In this document: in pieces, positions 32,090-45,112 of the stretch
How the letters are laid out: each line of letters begins with the position of its first letter
How positions within the stretch are numbered: position 1 is the stretch's first letter
Assembly: GCA_963921825.1 (NCBI GenBank)
Contig: OY997595.1
Location: 18,345,228 to 18,409,227, forward strand
Reading direction: 5' to 3'
Source of the DNA: Erodium maritimum
Lineage: Eukaryota > Streptophyta > Magnoliopsida > Geraniales > Geraniaceae
Length of the DNA stretch: 64,000 nucleotides
Translations under genes and position numbers: made by a program
Notes under the pieces: model-generated
Seen by the model: the letters and a program-made list of their open reading frames with translations, nothing else
What the model was told of the DNA's origin: nothing
Databases searched by the model: none

Positions 32090-35060
32090 AAAGTAAGGAC
32101 CGATAAAAGTTATCCAAAAGACAAACATAAACACCAAAAGATTAGGTAAGGTGAAAAACAAACACCTCACAAAACATGACAACAACAACCGGAATCTCAA
32201 CCTGAAAAGACCACAACGACCAAAAACACAAAATAAGAAAACCAACAAAACAAAAACTCAAAAACCTCTACCGTCCTCGATGGAAGAATCACACCCAACG
32301 AAAAGAAACAAAACCCCATAAAAATAGAGAATCGAATTCCACTACACAACCTCGAACTACGAGTCAGGCTTTTAAACCTTGTCCCATAAGAGTAATTCCT
32401 CATCTATGCATAGCTCGAGGCGACCCTCCAAACCGTCCTTTATGATCGTCTCAGCCCTTCTACTGTTAATGTAGGACTTCAACACATGACTCCCCTGATG
32501 AGTTGATCCCTTTGGCCTCGCGATCTAGCCACCATTATGCACACCAACTAAATAATCCTTCGGTGGTACATGATAAAACACAGCTGGTTGAGGAGGTTTC
32601 TTTTTCCGGCCATCCTTCTAAGAGGACTTAGACTCGAGAAATATTGACTGAAAACTCTAATTGACCCAAACTCCCCCCAAATATGTATGAAAGTATGCAT
32701 CTCGATCAACAGAGGGTACCAAAGCAGGAAACTTTTAGGCATTTGAACTCTGCGATTGGACCTTCAAAATTCTTGGATCCAATTGCAGCTGAACCACCGC
32801 CTTATCCTTCAAAATTTGAATACCTTCCCTAGCTTCGCATAACCCATTTACCACCTAAGAGTCCAAAACTGCAACTGACTGCAACTGTTTGTGACCTCCT
32901 TACTTGTTGACTTCTCCTCTAATGGAAGAGACCCCTCAACCTCTTGGAATGACGAAATGGATTCCAGTATGCAACTAGAACCCGAACAAGGCACCGACTA
33001 AATACCAAAGAGCCATCTACTTCTCTAACTTGGATAACAAACACCTCTGAGCCTAAACACAGAGTCAAATTCGACCTCAACACAACAAATGTCCCATGCA
33101 ACAGAGCATAAGCTCTACCAAAATGATCCCCCAACCTCAAGGTATGAAAAATAGTCTCCGACCTCCCTAACAGGAGCCCAATATTTGAAATACTTCATCC
33201 ATGAAAAGGGAGGTCATCTAAAGGGAACCATCGAAACACACATGGTTTAGTACAAATCGAGCTCGGTATAGAAGAAAATGAGAACCATTGGTGTAAATGT
33301 GCACAACGATCAACCAAGGTAGATCTTCCGAACTCGGGGCCTGAAAATTCAAGAGGAATAATCTATTATTACCCAACCTTCACGATCTAGGGATCGCCTG
33401 ATGTAGGACAATGATCAAGCTTCGTGGGCTATGCCCAACCTTTCCTCCCTAAATAATCTTGTATGTTCCAGCGCATCTCTTTGATACACGCCTTCTCCGC
33501 CCACTAATTATTGCCTCTATGAGATGAACTAGAATATGCATTCAAACCTCTATCTCCATAATCGATACCCAATTTTCGTCGTCAATTAAGCGCTTCCAGT
33601 AACTGGTAACTCTGCACCGCCTCTCTGTTTAGCTCTATCATCAACAACCCAACATCAACCTGACTGTTAACGATTTTTTTCGATCTTAAGAGGCACACAC
33701 ATGTCATGTTTCAAGGGATAGTTCTCATATTAATCGGATTTCAACACCCCATGCGGCGGACATTATAGTCGAGCATGTTAATTGGTTTAAGACTGCTTGT
33801 ACACGAGAGATGATGGTTTTTATTATTAACTTTTGTAAAATGAGAATACAAAAGTTTAGAAAAGGGAAATCCACAACGGATGCGCCAATCTAAAGATACC
33901 TTCAAAAAGAAAAATGAAAAGTCCACTCCAAAAGTCTTGAGCAACTGTAAAGTCCTTTCAGCAATAATCGACTTCTCAACAAATAAAGAAACCTAAACCA
34001 TGAACGACACTAATTCGTGATACATACCATTGGGACCTCCTCCGAACAGGGAAAAAACACAAGAGAGCAAGGAACTCACCTCTGTAGCACTGACCTTCGG
34101 CAAAGGATGAACATTTGACACCCACACTTCAATAACCTGCTGCCCGAAAGAGGTTGGATCAACAAAGGGTCATCTGGTGACACGCTACCAGAGAAGTAAC
34201 ACAACAAATCCAACGCCTAAGAGAGCAGTACCTCGAGACTGTTTCTCTCCACCTTGAGACCTCAAGTGCACGCCCGACAACAGAGGAAGCAGAAACAACT
34301 TACTACCAGATCCGTAATACTAGACGATGGCAAGGGACGATGAAGGCACGTACTGAGTCGCCATTCTCTCCAAAGTAGGATTGCCACTGTCATTTAGCTT
34401 GATACACTAAGCAACCGATGGGAGCTAAACCCAGCCGAGCCGTTCGCCGGTAATCAGCACTAGATACGACAGTCAAAGAGGGAGATACATAGTTCTTCTT
34501 CTACCACCGTAGGGGGAGGTCGGATCTAACAAACGGTGAGATCAGTAGTATATCTGACGAGGGCCCGAAGAGCCAATGGACAAGAACCACACCGACACCT
34601 AACCAAGGGAAAAGCTAGGCGCGCCAACACGGAGCACATGACACCGTACCAACTAGTATTTCATGAGCGTGAAGTAGGGTAAGGATCCATCGAACAACGG
34701 ACGGATTACGGAGAAAGGAGGTGGAGGCGAAGTAGGCACTCGAGCATAAGATCTAGGGTAGAAACCAGTGGCCAACATCAACAAGGCTAGACGCCCTAAA
34801 CCCGAACCAAAGCCCGAATTTCGACTATTCAACGGATCAGCGCATGAGCAAGAAAGAGGCGGAGCACCTCCAAAATTACCGGATAAGAAGTAGGAGGCTA
34901 GAGAGAAGGGACTAGAGGAGAAGGAGAGAGGAAAGGAGGAGGGGCGGTGACCTCCAAAGAGTTGGAGGCCGCCAACGACGGTAAAAGACAAGAGGGGTTG
35001 CTAGGGTTTAGGAGGAAGCAAGAGATCGAATAGGTTAGAGAGCGTTTTAATATGGTTAGA
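32090..35060 (-). mobile_element. decayed ORF1-type LINE derivative
   Basis: On the minus strand: an AACCCTAGCAACC-type leader near 35020, a GC-rich start (34650-34990, Pro/Ser-rich frame), a long decayed middle with ORF1-like fragments (for example 32919-33140, FGRAYALLHGTFVVLRS), and a T/G-rich 3' UTR near 32100-32400. No RT. Stops are frequent in all frames. The ends are approximate, and the family link rests on layout and weak protein similarity. Confidence 0.45.
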
Positions 35061-35204
35061 AAGTTAAAGGGAGATTTTTTCGTTTTGAAATTTTTTATGG
35101 TCATTTGCTTTAGGCACATGACGATTTTCCATCCAAAATAGGACAAAAAAACTAACGTGAACTTTTTCCAAAGTTAGGGTAGAAAGATAGTAAAAACACT
35201 ACTA

Positions 35205-38200
35205 TGATATATATTTTTATAAGTGGTGATGGTTTTATCGATTGATCTCTCGATTACAAGAAAATAAACCAGAGGCATAATGATACAACCCTCAAATAAA
35301 AAAAAGGGATCAAAATGAATACTGAATGAAGCCAAAAAACAACATAAAAAACGAGAATCAAACTCCCACAAAGCAACTAAAAGTATTACATCGCCAACAT
35401 TCCAGATCTGACGAGAGAACCAGATCCCCAGCTTCTTTGCAAACAAACTAAGAATGAGACTGAATTTTGGCAGAAGTCTCTTCCAAGCTATCCCCTTTGC
35501 CTTGAAACAACTTAGCATATAAACGCATCCATAAATGCCACAAAACCAAATAACCACTTTTAACCCAGACCTTCCACTACTTCTTTGAACCCACACCTTG
35601 CCAACAAAGAATTAAGGCCTCCATGTCTCTAAGAAACACAAATACCAAGAACCACCACCTACACACTATACTCCATAACATCCAAGCACTCTCGTAATGA
35701 ATGAATAGATGAGGTCCATCCTCAAAAACCTTCTTGCACTAAACACAACATTCCAGATAAATGAATTCTCAATCCCTGACCCTCCAAAAAATAAAGCGTT
35801 GGAATGGTGTTGTGCACCATAAGCCAAACCAACGTGCTGAAATTTGAAGGCAAGCCTGTCACCCACAAGAAACCAGCCCAAGGATAAACCCTGTCAGCCT
35901 CATTCAATAACAAATCAAAAGCTACAGAAGTCGAAAAACGCTTCGAACTCCTAGTCCAAATCAGCTTATCTCTCTTATTAGAATACACAGAGATCATATC
36001 CAACATCACCATTAGATCCCTAGACAAACCACATTCCCCATAATAACTGGCTCTACAAAAACCAAGGTTGGAAGTGGCCCGAGATCCACTTGCCCTTGGA
36101 AGTAGCCACGACATATAAACGTGGGATACAATACTGAAGGGAAATATCCCCTAACCAAATATCTTCCCAAAAACGAATACGAGACCCATCTTCCAGATTC
36201 CTATGAAGAGCTTTCCCTCCCAAAATATACTGAAATCTAGGTTCCCTGGCCAAAGACTTAATGTGGCCAAAATTAAAAGAACTAATTGGTCTGTCAATTG
36301 AGGATAAATTCCACTCCCTCCAATCCCATCCAAATTTAGCACAAATAATACGCTTCCATAATGAATCGGTCTCATCAGAAAAACGCCAAAATCACTTCGC
36401 CAACAAACTAGTATTAACCATTTCCAGCTATCTAATCCCCAAACCTCCTTCCTTTTTAGATCGACAAACAGTTTTTCAATTTACCTTGCATAATACCCTC
36501 CTGGCCACATTACTATGTCAGAGAAACCTTCTATGCCAAGCTTCAAGAAAAGCAATAACATATTTGGGAGCTCTAAACAGGGTCATATAAAAAACAGGTA
36601 AAAGTGACAAGGTAGATTTGATCAGAACAATACGACCTGCAAAAGTAAGGGTATTCGACTTCCACAAGGCCAACGAGTTCTTAAACTTCTGGACAACTAG
36701 TTCCCAAACGAATGCTTTAGAAGGCTTAGCGCCCAATTAAAAACCAAGATAAGGCAAATGAAGGTCACCCACCAAACATCCCAGGGCCGATCCTACGAAG
36801 TCAGCTGACACATTTGCACCGTTCAACACTACAACCTTTGATTTATCAAAATTCACCTTCAATCCTTAACATGCCTCAAAATCCAACAGCGTTCCTTTCA
36901 AAGAACCCAAATGCTCATAATTACCAGTAATAAACGATAACATATCATCTCTAAATTGCAAATGAGACACTATCGGTCCATCTCTCCCAACATGAACACC
37001 TCCAAACTCCTCCTCCTGCAAACCTCCCTCCAATAGTCGATGAAGACCTTCTAGGACAATCAAAAACAGAAACGTGGCTAAAGTCAACCTTGTCGAAGAC
37101 CATTAGTAATATCAAAATTCTAACTGTGAGAGCCATTAATTAGAATTGCCAATGAATCCTCAACTCCTCCACCTGCCCCAAAAACCCATCATCCTCATCA
37201 CATAAAAAATATAGTCCTAACGGACTTTGTCGTAAGCCTTCTCGAAGTCCAATTTTAGTAGGACTGCTTCCACTTTATGATGTTTAACATACTCAAGAAC
37301 CTCTGCTAAAGTTAAAACCCCATCGACCAATTGCCTAATTTTTCACAAAACCACTCTGCCAATCGCTAATGATATCAAGAGTCACCTTCTTCAACAATTA
37401 GCCAATAACTTCGCCAGAATCTTATACGAGGTCGAAATGAGGCTAATTGGGAGAAAATCCTACATTCTTTCAAGAGATGAGACTTGGTGATTAAAGTAAC
37501 AAAAGTCGGATTAAGGCCCTTTCCAATGATCCTAGAAGCATAAAAATCATGCGCAAAAAGCATCACCTCCGACTTGAAAATTTTCTAACACCTTTTAAAG
37601 AACAACAATGTGAACCCGTCATGACCAGGAGATTTGTAACTCCCACAATCACTAACTGCCTCCCACACTCCGATTCTGAAACACCATGGCTCGTTGTGAC
37701 AAACCTAAACACGAGCCCTCAAGGACATGAAGTAGAACGCAAAAGTGTATGGTTCGGGGTCCTAGACCACCACACCTACGTCCGCACGACCTCATGCACG
37801 CGTGATGATCGACAACAACACCTCCTTACGAGACGGGTTTAGAGAAGCCAGACGGGCCACCATGCCTAATCGGAGACGCTAAAAAACTAGAGGATCCGAC
37901 GGGTTATAGGGAACCACAACCTCCACCGCCTCCTCCTCGGTGAGGAAACAGGCAAAGAAGGTGGTTTGAAGGTCCCCCATCCACGACAGAGGAACGAGAG
38001 GGGTCAGAGCCCTAACATGGGTTACCACCGTCGGAACCACCGGATGAGGGGTCGGAGCCCTAACAGGAAGGATTTCTCCGAGATATCCGTAGGATTCTGG
38101 GGAGCCCCCATGGAAGTCTGCGACAAGGCCTGGCCAAGCACCTTGGTCGTGATCGCGATTGGTGTAGTCTCTCCCGACGAGAAGACCACCAAGGTTTGGT

Positions 38201-38515
38201 CCTTCAACAGTGGAGGTTGCAATAACGTGGGAGGGAAAGCCGGCAACATGATCGAAGGAGGAGGAGACTTCGGGCGTCGTTTCTCCCTTTCCTTTATGAG
38301 TTTGACGAAACCAGAAAGAGGCTTCAGAAATATGATAAGGCACGTGGGAACAGGGTGTTCACCTGAGGATGGATACATGTCGACAGTTGGAAGCGGCGAC
38401 ACAACAAACAAGGGTGACGAATATAGATATGGTATAGCTAAAGCTAGAACAGTTTTTAGGACAATGGTTCAAGTATCGGCGTTAGGGTTTTTTGTCCTTT
38501 TTTGACGCATAAATA
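35205..38515 (-). mobile_element. DUF4283-type LINE with ORF1 joined directly to RT
   Basis: On the minus strand: 5' start near 38510, ORF1 N-terminus and first half of DUF4283 (38343-37690: EEAVEVVVPYNP, PSRKEVLLSIITRAWG, NEPWCF), then an abrupt change near 37670 into the RT domain of ORF2 (SPGHDGFT, 37640 on). RT follows (LQFRDD at about 36960; GRIVLIKSTLSLLPVFYMTL), then zf-RVT to about 35700 and a 3' end near 35205. The rest of ORF1, including the knuckle, and the whole endonuclease are missing, so this copy carries a large internal deletion. Many stops. Confidence 0.7.
35700..37660 (-). pseudogene. LINE ORF2 remnant: RT and zf-RVT
   Basis: RT pieces: SPGHDGFT entry, then GPIVSHLQFRDDMLSFIT, where the catalytic FADD has become FRDD, then FAGRIVLIKSTLSLLP. 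Downstream are RIRFWEDIWLGD and the zf-RVT segment (WAGFLWVTGLPSNFSTLVWLM region, 35722-36114). All are in different frames with stops, so it is not functional. Confidence 0.75.
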
Positions 38516-38611
38516 ATCCCTACAAAATACCACCACTAAAGAAGCGTAATTTTTTTTTTGAGGAATTGGAACGCCATCTGGGCCACCATGACTTTTCACA
38601 GTAGTGTCTGT

Positions 38612-38627
38612 AAGTCAACTAGTCTAT
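38612..38627 (+). repeat. target-site duplication, 3' side of the LINE
   Basis: AAGTCAACTAGTCTAT, matched by AAATCAACTAGTCTAT at 45331-45346. Confidence 0.85.
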
Positions 38628-39367
38628 TTTTTTCTTTTAGATCAGCAATTTTCATTTTATAAGAAGATCAAGTTTTCGAATTGAAAACAAGACCAAGGGC
38701 TAGGCCCTCCAAATACAACACAACCCACAAACAACAAAACAAACACAACACAAAATGAAACTAAATTCAACCCCTAACATTTCCTGCCCAGTTGAAAAGA
38801 GCACCAAAACCCAGCCATTAGCTTTCTTGCGGACGAAGTAACCCAACTAACATTCAAATATTTAAAAAACCGGTCTTAAGAGGCACCTTGTGTGGGAAGT
38901 TACCCCTGAACCAAAATGCAGCAACCAATATTACTCCCCAGGAGCTGCAGAACCATGGAGCATAATTCAGAACCTCTTCAAACCAGTTGAGTATGACACA
39001 AAATCAGCAAATCAACTCCAATTAGCAGCAACCAAGACCAACATATGCACCAGAAAAACCAAATAGACCTTAACAGTCCAAAGTGTACCTAAACCAAACT
39101 CTCAACCTAAAAACTAACCCCCCACACAAATGTAGAAAAGGCCAAAACCAGGCCAGGGTCCCACACTCAGTACAGAAACCAGGATAACCCCAAAGTCACT
39201 CACTAACCTCACCAGCCTAACAACTCACCACCCAAACCCTCCCAACCCAAACCCACCCCAAACCAGATTCTGAGAGATAAAAAACATACAAATTACAGCA
39301 ACAAACTCCTGCTGCTACACCACTCCAAAACCCCACAGGCCTTAAAATGCCTAAAACAACAAAAACC

Positions 39368-42300
39368 TCAGTGCCTCTTTCTAGACTTCTTGAAAGAACA
39401 AGTCCAGGGATTGTTGATCCAGGCCCCAAAAGAAAATGAAATTCTTTTCTGATAATTTGCCCACACCAGCTGGTAAACATCATTTTGGATTTGTTGTAAA
39501 ACCTCATCTGGATTAAGAAGAACCAGATTAAACACCATGTTATTTCTGCACAGCCACACCCTCCAAATGGTGAAGGACACCACAAATTTCCAAGCTGAAT
39601 GAGTTGTGAAAGGCCCCAAAGATCTCCAAGAAATAAACCAACCCTTTATGTCCTCAGGACAAGCTGTCTGAATCCCCCACCATTTCAGAATCAATGACCA
39701 AACAGACCAAGAAAACTGACAGCCTAGAAACAAATGGTCCACTTCTTCTGGTTCCTCATTGTAAAGAGGGCACCAAATATGAACAGGTACTATGCCTCTA
39801 GTTAATAGGAAGCATTTAGTAGGCACAGCTTGTAAACACATTAGCCAAACAAAAGCAACAATTTTTGGGGGTAATTTAGGCTCCCAAAGAAGTGCAGGCC
39901 ACTGTAAATCTTCCTCAGAGTTATCCTCAAGATGTTGATACATTTTGTGCACAGAAAAACCCTTTTGATCAATTTTCCAAGCCACCTTATCAGCCTCAGA
40001 ATTTAAAGGAGGCAGGACATTAATTTTTTCGCAAAGTAGATTAAAAATATCCTTCTCCCAACCCCTCAAATCTCTTCTGAACTGTAATACCTAGTCTCCA
40101 TCCACCCAAAAATGAGAAACCACTGCCCTCTTTTGATGACTGAGGTGGTATAACCTCTGAAAGAGTATTTTGAGAGGGACATCAGTGATCCAAAGATCAT
40201 CCCAAAATAAGATGGAATTCCCAGAATTCAGTGTCCAAGTTAACCCCACTGCCCCAAATGCATCAGCAAATCTAGGACAAACCAGTAAAGACCCTATATG
40301 TCTTAAGAAGCTCTGGTTATTCCCAATGATGAATTTGGAGAGATCCCAGGCTGCTGGATCCCAACCAAATTTGGAACAAATTAATTTTTTCCACAGAGAG
40401 TCTTCTTCTAGTGCAAACCTCCACCACCATTTAGCCAATAAGGCATTGTTCATGATCTCCAACCTCTTGATCCCCAAGCCCCAACACTATTTGGTTTACA
40501 AATGTTATCCCACTTGACTTTATGTAATGCCTTTTTGTTCAATTTCCCACTCCAGAGAAATTTTTTCTGCCATTTTCCATTTCTTTAATCACACCTTTGG
40601 GAGCCTTATACAAAGACATATAATACAATGGTAGATAGCTTAAAGAGGATTTAATGAGAGTTATCCTCCCACCGAAGGATTTATTTTTGGCTTGCCACAA
40701 ACTCAGCTTGTTTTTGAATTTATCAACCACAGGTTCCCAAGTCTTGGCCCTCCTAGGATTAGCTCCCAACTTAAAACCCAAGTAATCAAAGGGTAACTGC
40801 ATAGCCCCACAACCCAAAATACCAGTAACCTCATTGATATCCATAGTATCAGGATTCATTAATAGCACTTGAGACTTGTTGAAATTCATTTTCAAACATG
40901 TTGCTTTCTGCAGACAGTTGAGGGTGTGTTTCAAGTTGATGGCTTGTTGTCTTCCAGCTTGGATAAAAATTAAAGTGTCATCAGCAAACTGCAAATGTGA
41001 GATTTCTGGTCCATCCTCACTACACTTGACCCCAGAGAACATTTTAAGAGTTGACCCTTTCACCATAAGTTGATGCAGACTCTCAGCAACCATAGCAAAT
41101 AATAATGGAGATAGTGAACACCCTTGCCTGAGACCTCTTTGAAGTGGGAAGTCAGCAGATGGGGAACCATTGATTAGAACTGAAGTCCAAGCCTCAATGC
41201 AAATAGATATCCATTTCCTCCACTGAGACCCAAAACCCATAAGAGATAAAATGTTCAACAAAGCTCCCCAATGAATATTATCATAAGCTTTTTCAAAATC
41301 TATCTTAAGAACAATGACCTCTGTCTTCACCCTTTTGATATAATGTACAAGTCCAGTAGCAATCAATACCCCATCCATGATTTGCTTCCCAGCAATGAAA
41401 CCAGCCTAAGTGTCATGAACCAAAGAATTCATCAATGGTTTGAGTCTAGTAGCTAAGACTTTGGAAATGATTTTATAAACACTGTGAACAAGACTAATGG
41501 GCCTGAATTCATCAAAAGTCACAGGAGCACTATTCTTAGGGATTAAAGTGATGAATGATGAGTTTAGACCCTTCCCCAACAGCCCACCTTTATGAAAATG
41601 GTCAAAGAATTCCAAAAAATCACACTTGAGGATCTCCCAACAAGACTGGTAGAAAAGCATTGTATACCCATCTGGACCAGGAGATTTATCCCCATTACAA
41701 GCTTTGATGGCCCCAAAAATCTCTGCTTCAGTGAAAGGAATTTCCAAGTTGGTTACTTGTATCTGAGTCAAAACCTTGAAGGGTAATGTGGATAAGTCCA
41801 AGAACACAGAGAAGGACCCTTGAAACCTTTTGGCAAAGTGCAAAGTTGCCACCTCTTTGATCTGAGCAGGAGTATGGTACACCACTCCCCCTTCAGTAAT
41901 GCTAGCAATTTTCAACCTGGCCTGATTTATTTTGGCCACAATGTGGTAGTACTTTATGCATCTATCCCCATCAGTAGACCATTTTTGCCTTGACTTCTGA
42001 CACCATAATTTGGCCTGAGTTTTCAACTTCTGAATTAGGTAGGCATTCAACAAGGCCCTATGAGAAATCTCCATTGAACTAAGGCCCCTTTCTCCAAGTA
42101 AATTATCCAAAACACCAATCTCTCCCTTTAGATCCTCAATCTGTTTGTCTAACCAACCAAAAATATTAACATTCCAGTTTCTATAGAAAGACTTTAGTGC
42201 CTTTAATTTATACCAAAGCCTAAAGGTAGGAGAGCCTCCAACCTGAACATTTTGCCAACACTCTTTTGTATGCAACAAGAAACTAGGGTGACTAACCCAA

Positions 42301-43034
42301 GCATTTATGAATTTGAAAGGCCTGGGACCCCAATCCACCACAGGATTAGATAAGAGCAGTGGCTTGTGATCAGATAACAGCCTAGGGAGGCAAGCTTGTG
42401 ATAAATTGTTAAAAAGCCCAAGAACAGTGGTTGAAACAAAAAATCTGTCAATCCTTGATGCCATATCCCTAAAGTTAAACCAAGTAAACTTCCCACCATC
42501 CAAATGCAGATCCACTAAGCCCAGATTGTTTACAAAAGTCCTGAAATCCCTCAGACTGGTTGAAGAGTAATTGGAACCAGATTTGTCTCCAGGATCAAGG
42601 ATGGCATTGAAATCCCCAGCCACCACAAGGTTGTTATGGAGAGATGATGCAACCTCCCCAATCTCCACCCACAAAGAAGTCCTAGCAGTGATAGAGCAAG
42701 GGCCATATACATTAATCACTGCCAATAAAAGATTGAGAGGTTTATAGCAACCAGTCCAATAAATCACATTATCATCACAGAAGTTCTGGTGCATCTCAAA
42801 AGTATCTGTATCCCACAGAGTGTATAAACCTCTAGAATTCCCAAAAGAAGGACTATAGATACCTACCCAAGTGGAGCTGAAACCACAAGAAGAAAGAAAA
42901 AACACAGTTAATGTAGCTTGTTTAGTCTCTTGTATTAACACCATATTAACCAGTTGCTTGGAACACACGTTTCGAATGGCCCTTCTCTTTTGTTTTGAAG
43001 TGGCCCCTCGAATGTTCCAAGAGAGAATTCTCAT
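39368..43034 (-). pseudogene. LINE ORF2 (endonuclease, RT, zf-RVT), disabled
   Basis: Starts ATG at 43034 (MRILSWNIRG). The APE-type endonuclease is complete in motif terms: Asn7, Glu36 (QETK), GDFN at 140-143 and SDH at 221-223. RT follows, with KIDFEKAYDN, RQGCSLSPLLF and FADD (40988-40977). Next come the region ending FGGRITLIKSSLSYLP and a zf-RVT block near 39700-39900 with CPLY in place of CPxC. In-frame TAG codons lie at 41408-41406 (expected Gln) and about 40090-40088 (expected Trp). The frame also shifts between about 40550 and 40490. So four or fewer lesions separate it from an open frame, and both stops fit C-to-T type decay. Confidence 0.88.
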
Positions 43035-45112
43035 GGCAGAGAGAGTCTAATATGAGTGATGGATCTCCCCACACCTAATCCATCCTCCTCAACATCCTCC
43101 AAATCACAATATTCATCTTCAGTACTAGTATCAAGTTCCACAGCTTGATTCACCTCCTGATCAAGATTATCAAATTGTTCAGCTACAGCTTCATCTGAGA
43201 GATAAGCCTTTAACCCCAAAGCCTTGCAATACTCCAGTGTCCCTGCCCCTCCTTGATTGAATTTTTGTCTCCCACAGTCTCTCTTCTTGTTGCCGGTGTA
43301 AGGTTTTAGTGTTGAGATAATAGTCTTAGCCTTGGACCTGGTATTGTAAGCCACAATATCCAGCCCCTTGTCTTTCTTTTTGTTCAAATTACCCTTGCAG
43401 CCAAGTGTACTAATTAGAGGCTGATTGGGAGTTAAAATGTGATTTGAACCTTCATTTCCCTCCAAAACTAAATAATTCCCCACTGTAGCATTGGTCCTGG
43501 GCCCCAAACCTGCAGAATTAGAAGAAAGACTTGACATCTCATTAATAACTCCCAAACCCAATGAGCCCTTTTGTCCTTGAACCACCAAAGTTGTCCCTTC
43601 AGGCTCAGTGAGAGGATCTGTAGGATAGGGTTCAAGCCCCAAAATAGGAATAGTACTCCCTTCACCTGTTAGAGTTGCCGGAACAGTAACCAAAATAGCA
43701 GCAGGTTCTTCTTCCAAAGTATCAGGTACAATCAATACCTCAAGGGAGGTGGTTGGAGGCAATGATTCACCTTCAATGTTGTCATTACTACCCAAAGGAG
43801 GATACATATTAATCCTCAATGATTGCTCAGCCTCCACCAACTTCAAAGTTAGCCCTTCTTCCAACAATTCCTCACCAACCAACAAACCAGTGTCAACCCC
43901 AGGATCCACAGTGGCTAATAAACAACCCACATCTTTATAAGCCTTCTTCATAGCCTCACTACCTTGAACAATCTCAGAGTTTGGACCAGGGCATGTGTCT
44001 GACCCAGATGACCCTGAGATATCTTCCTCAGCATGGGAAGAATCAGAACTAGAAGAGATGCAAGGCTCATAGAACACCTTGGGGACCTTTTGTATATCCA
44101 CAGAGCTAGCCATGAAGTTGTATTCCTGACCATCTAACAAAAGTCCAGATTCCTTGTACACTCTCAGATACTCCTGTGAATGCATAAGCACAAAACCCAC
44201 CTCCAAAGTATTTCCAAACAATGATTCAGGATGTATCCATACAACCGACCCTAGATCAGCACAGGCTGCTTCAAAGGTTTCAGAACACCAGCCCATAATG
44301 GGAATGCCATGAAGAGCTACCCATGTAAATTTCCCCCCTTGTCTGCACAAGTGGATCTTATCCACCAACACTGTCATCCAAGCCTTCAACCATTCAACAT
44401 CTTTTTTCAAAGCTTCCTTTCCAACATGATCATCTGGAAAATAAATTAACACCACCCTGTTCCCAAGCGATTTGATACAAATTTGTCCATCTCTCTCCGC
44501 CCTAAAGTCTTCCATAATCATCTCCACAGGGTAGTCTTTGTTTAGTACAACAAGATGACCCTTTTCCAGCCACAACTTATACTCTTCAACCACTGTGCCT
44601 TGAGGGATCTGCAATCCAGCTTCCAACTCTTGCCTTCCCAAATCTTGTTCTTTTAACACAGAAGTTGTTGCTTTCCTTTTCCACCGCTGCTGGTTGAGTG
44701 ATCTCGGATTATCTGATCTGTTGTCCCAGGCTTTGGCAACAAACAATTTATAACCTTTTAGTACAAAACCATTAAAGATATGAATTCCTTTGAGCAAGGC
44801 TTCACTGGTTCTAAAGGTCACAAAACCAAACCACTTGCCCCTACTATTTGGGTTGATAAGCGACACCACCTTCACAATGTCTCCACATTCCAAGAACAAG
44901 TTCTGCAACCATTGATTAGAAGTCTTTGGTGGGAGATTATGCACAAAGATTTTGAAAAACTCCCCTTCCCGCCCAGCCCACTTGTCCTGAAGTATCTCAA
45001 ATCGATTTTGTGTTGTGACAGGAGCCGTATCTAACCTTAAAACCTTCCTAGCTTGATCTGTAACAATTCGCTCGAAACCCGGCGGAGGTCCGGTAGCCGA
45101 CGAAGACGCCAT
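43031..45112 (-). CDS. LINE ORF1 protein with RRM, 693 aa
   Basis: True ATG at 45112-45110 (MASSSATGPPPGFER). Residues about 50-130 form an RNA recognition motif: RNP2 KIFVHNL at 54-60 and RNP1 RGKWFGFVTF at 91-100. A DUF4283-like part follows (LVVLNKDYPVEMIMEDF, then GKFTWVALHGIPIMGWCSE). The rest is Ser/Glu-rich, with a basic segment (KKKDKGLD, RSKAKT) and an acidic end. It is expected to coat the element RNA. The stop TGA overlaps the ORF2 start in the tetranucleotide ATGA (43034-43031), which suggests ORF2 is translated by reinitiation after ORF1 termination. Fully open, no lesion seen. The family of the 22340-26040 copy has the same order. Confidence 0.9.
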   Translation of the reverse strand: MASSSATGPPPGFERIVTDQARKVLRLDTAPVTTQNRFEILQDKWAGREGEFFKIFVHNLPPKTSNQWLQNLFLECGDIVKVVSLINPNSRGKWFGFVTFRTSEALLKGIHIFNGFVLKGYKLFVAKAWDNRSDNPRSLNQQRWKRKATTSVLKEQDLGRQELEAGLQIPQGTVVEEYKLWLEKGHLVVLNKDYPVEMIMEDFRAERDGQICIKSLGNRVVLIYFPDDHVGKEALKKDVEWLKAWMTVLVDKIHLCRQGGKFTWVALHGIPIMGWCSETFEAACADLGSVVWIHPESLFGNTLEVGFVLMHSQEYLRVYKESGLLLDGQEYNFMASSVDIQKVPKVFYEPCISSSSDSSHAEEDISGSSGSDTCPGPNSEIVQGSEAMKKAYKDVGCLLATVDPGVDTGLLVGEELLEEGLTLKLVEAEQSLRINMYPPLGSNDNIEGESLPPTTSLEVLIVPDTLEEEPAAILVTVPATLTGEGSTIPILGLEPYPTDPLTEPEGTTLVVQGQKGSLGLGVINEMSSLSSNSAGLGPRTNATVGNYLVLEGNEGSNHILTPNQPLISTLGCKGNLNKKKDKGLDIVAYNTRSKAKTIISTLKPYTGNKKRDCGRQKFNQGGAGTLEYCKALGLKAYLSDEAVAEQFDNLDQEVNQAVELDTSTEDEYCDLEDVEEDGLGVGRSITHIRLSLP

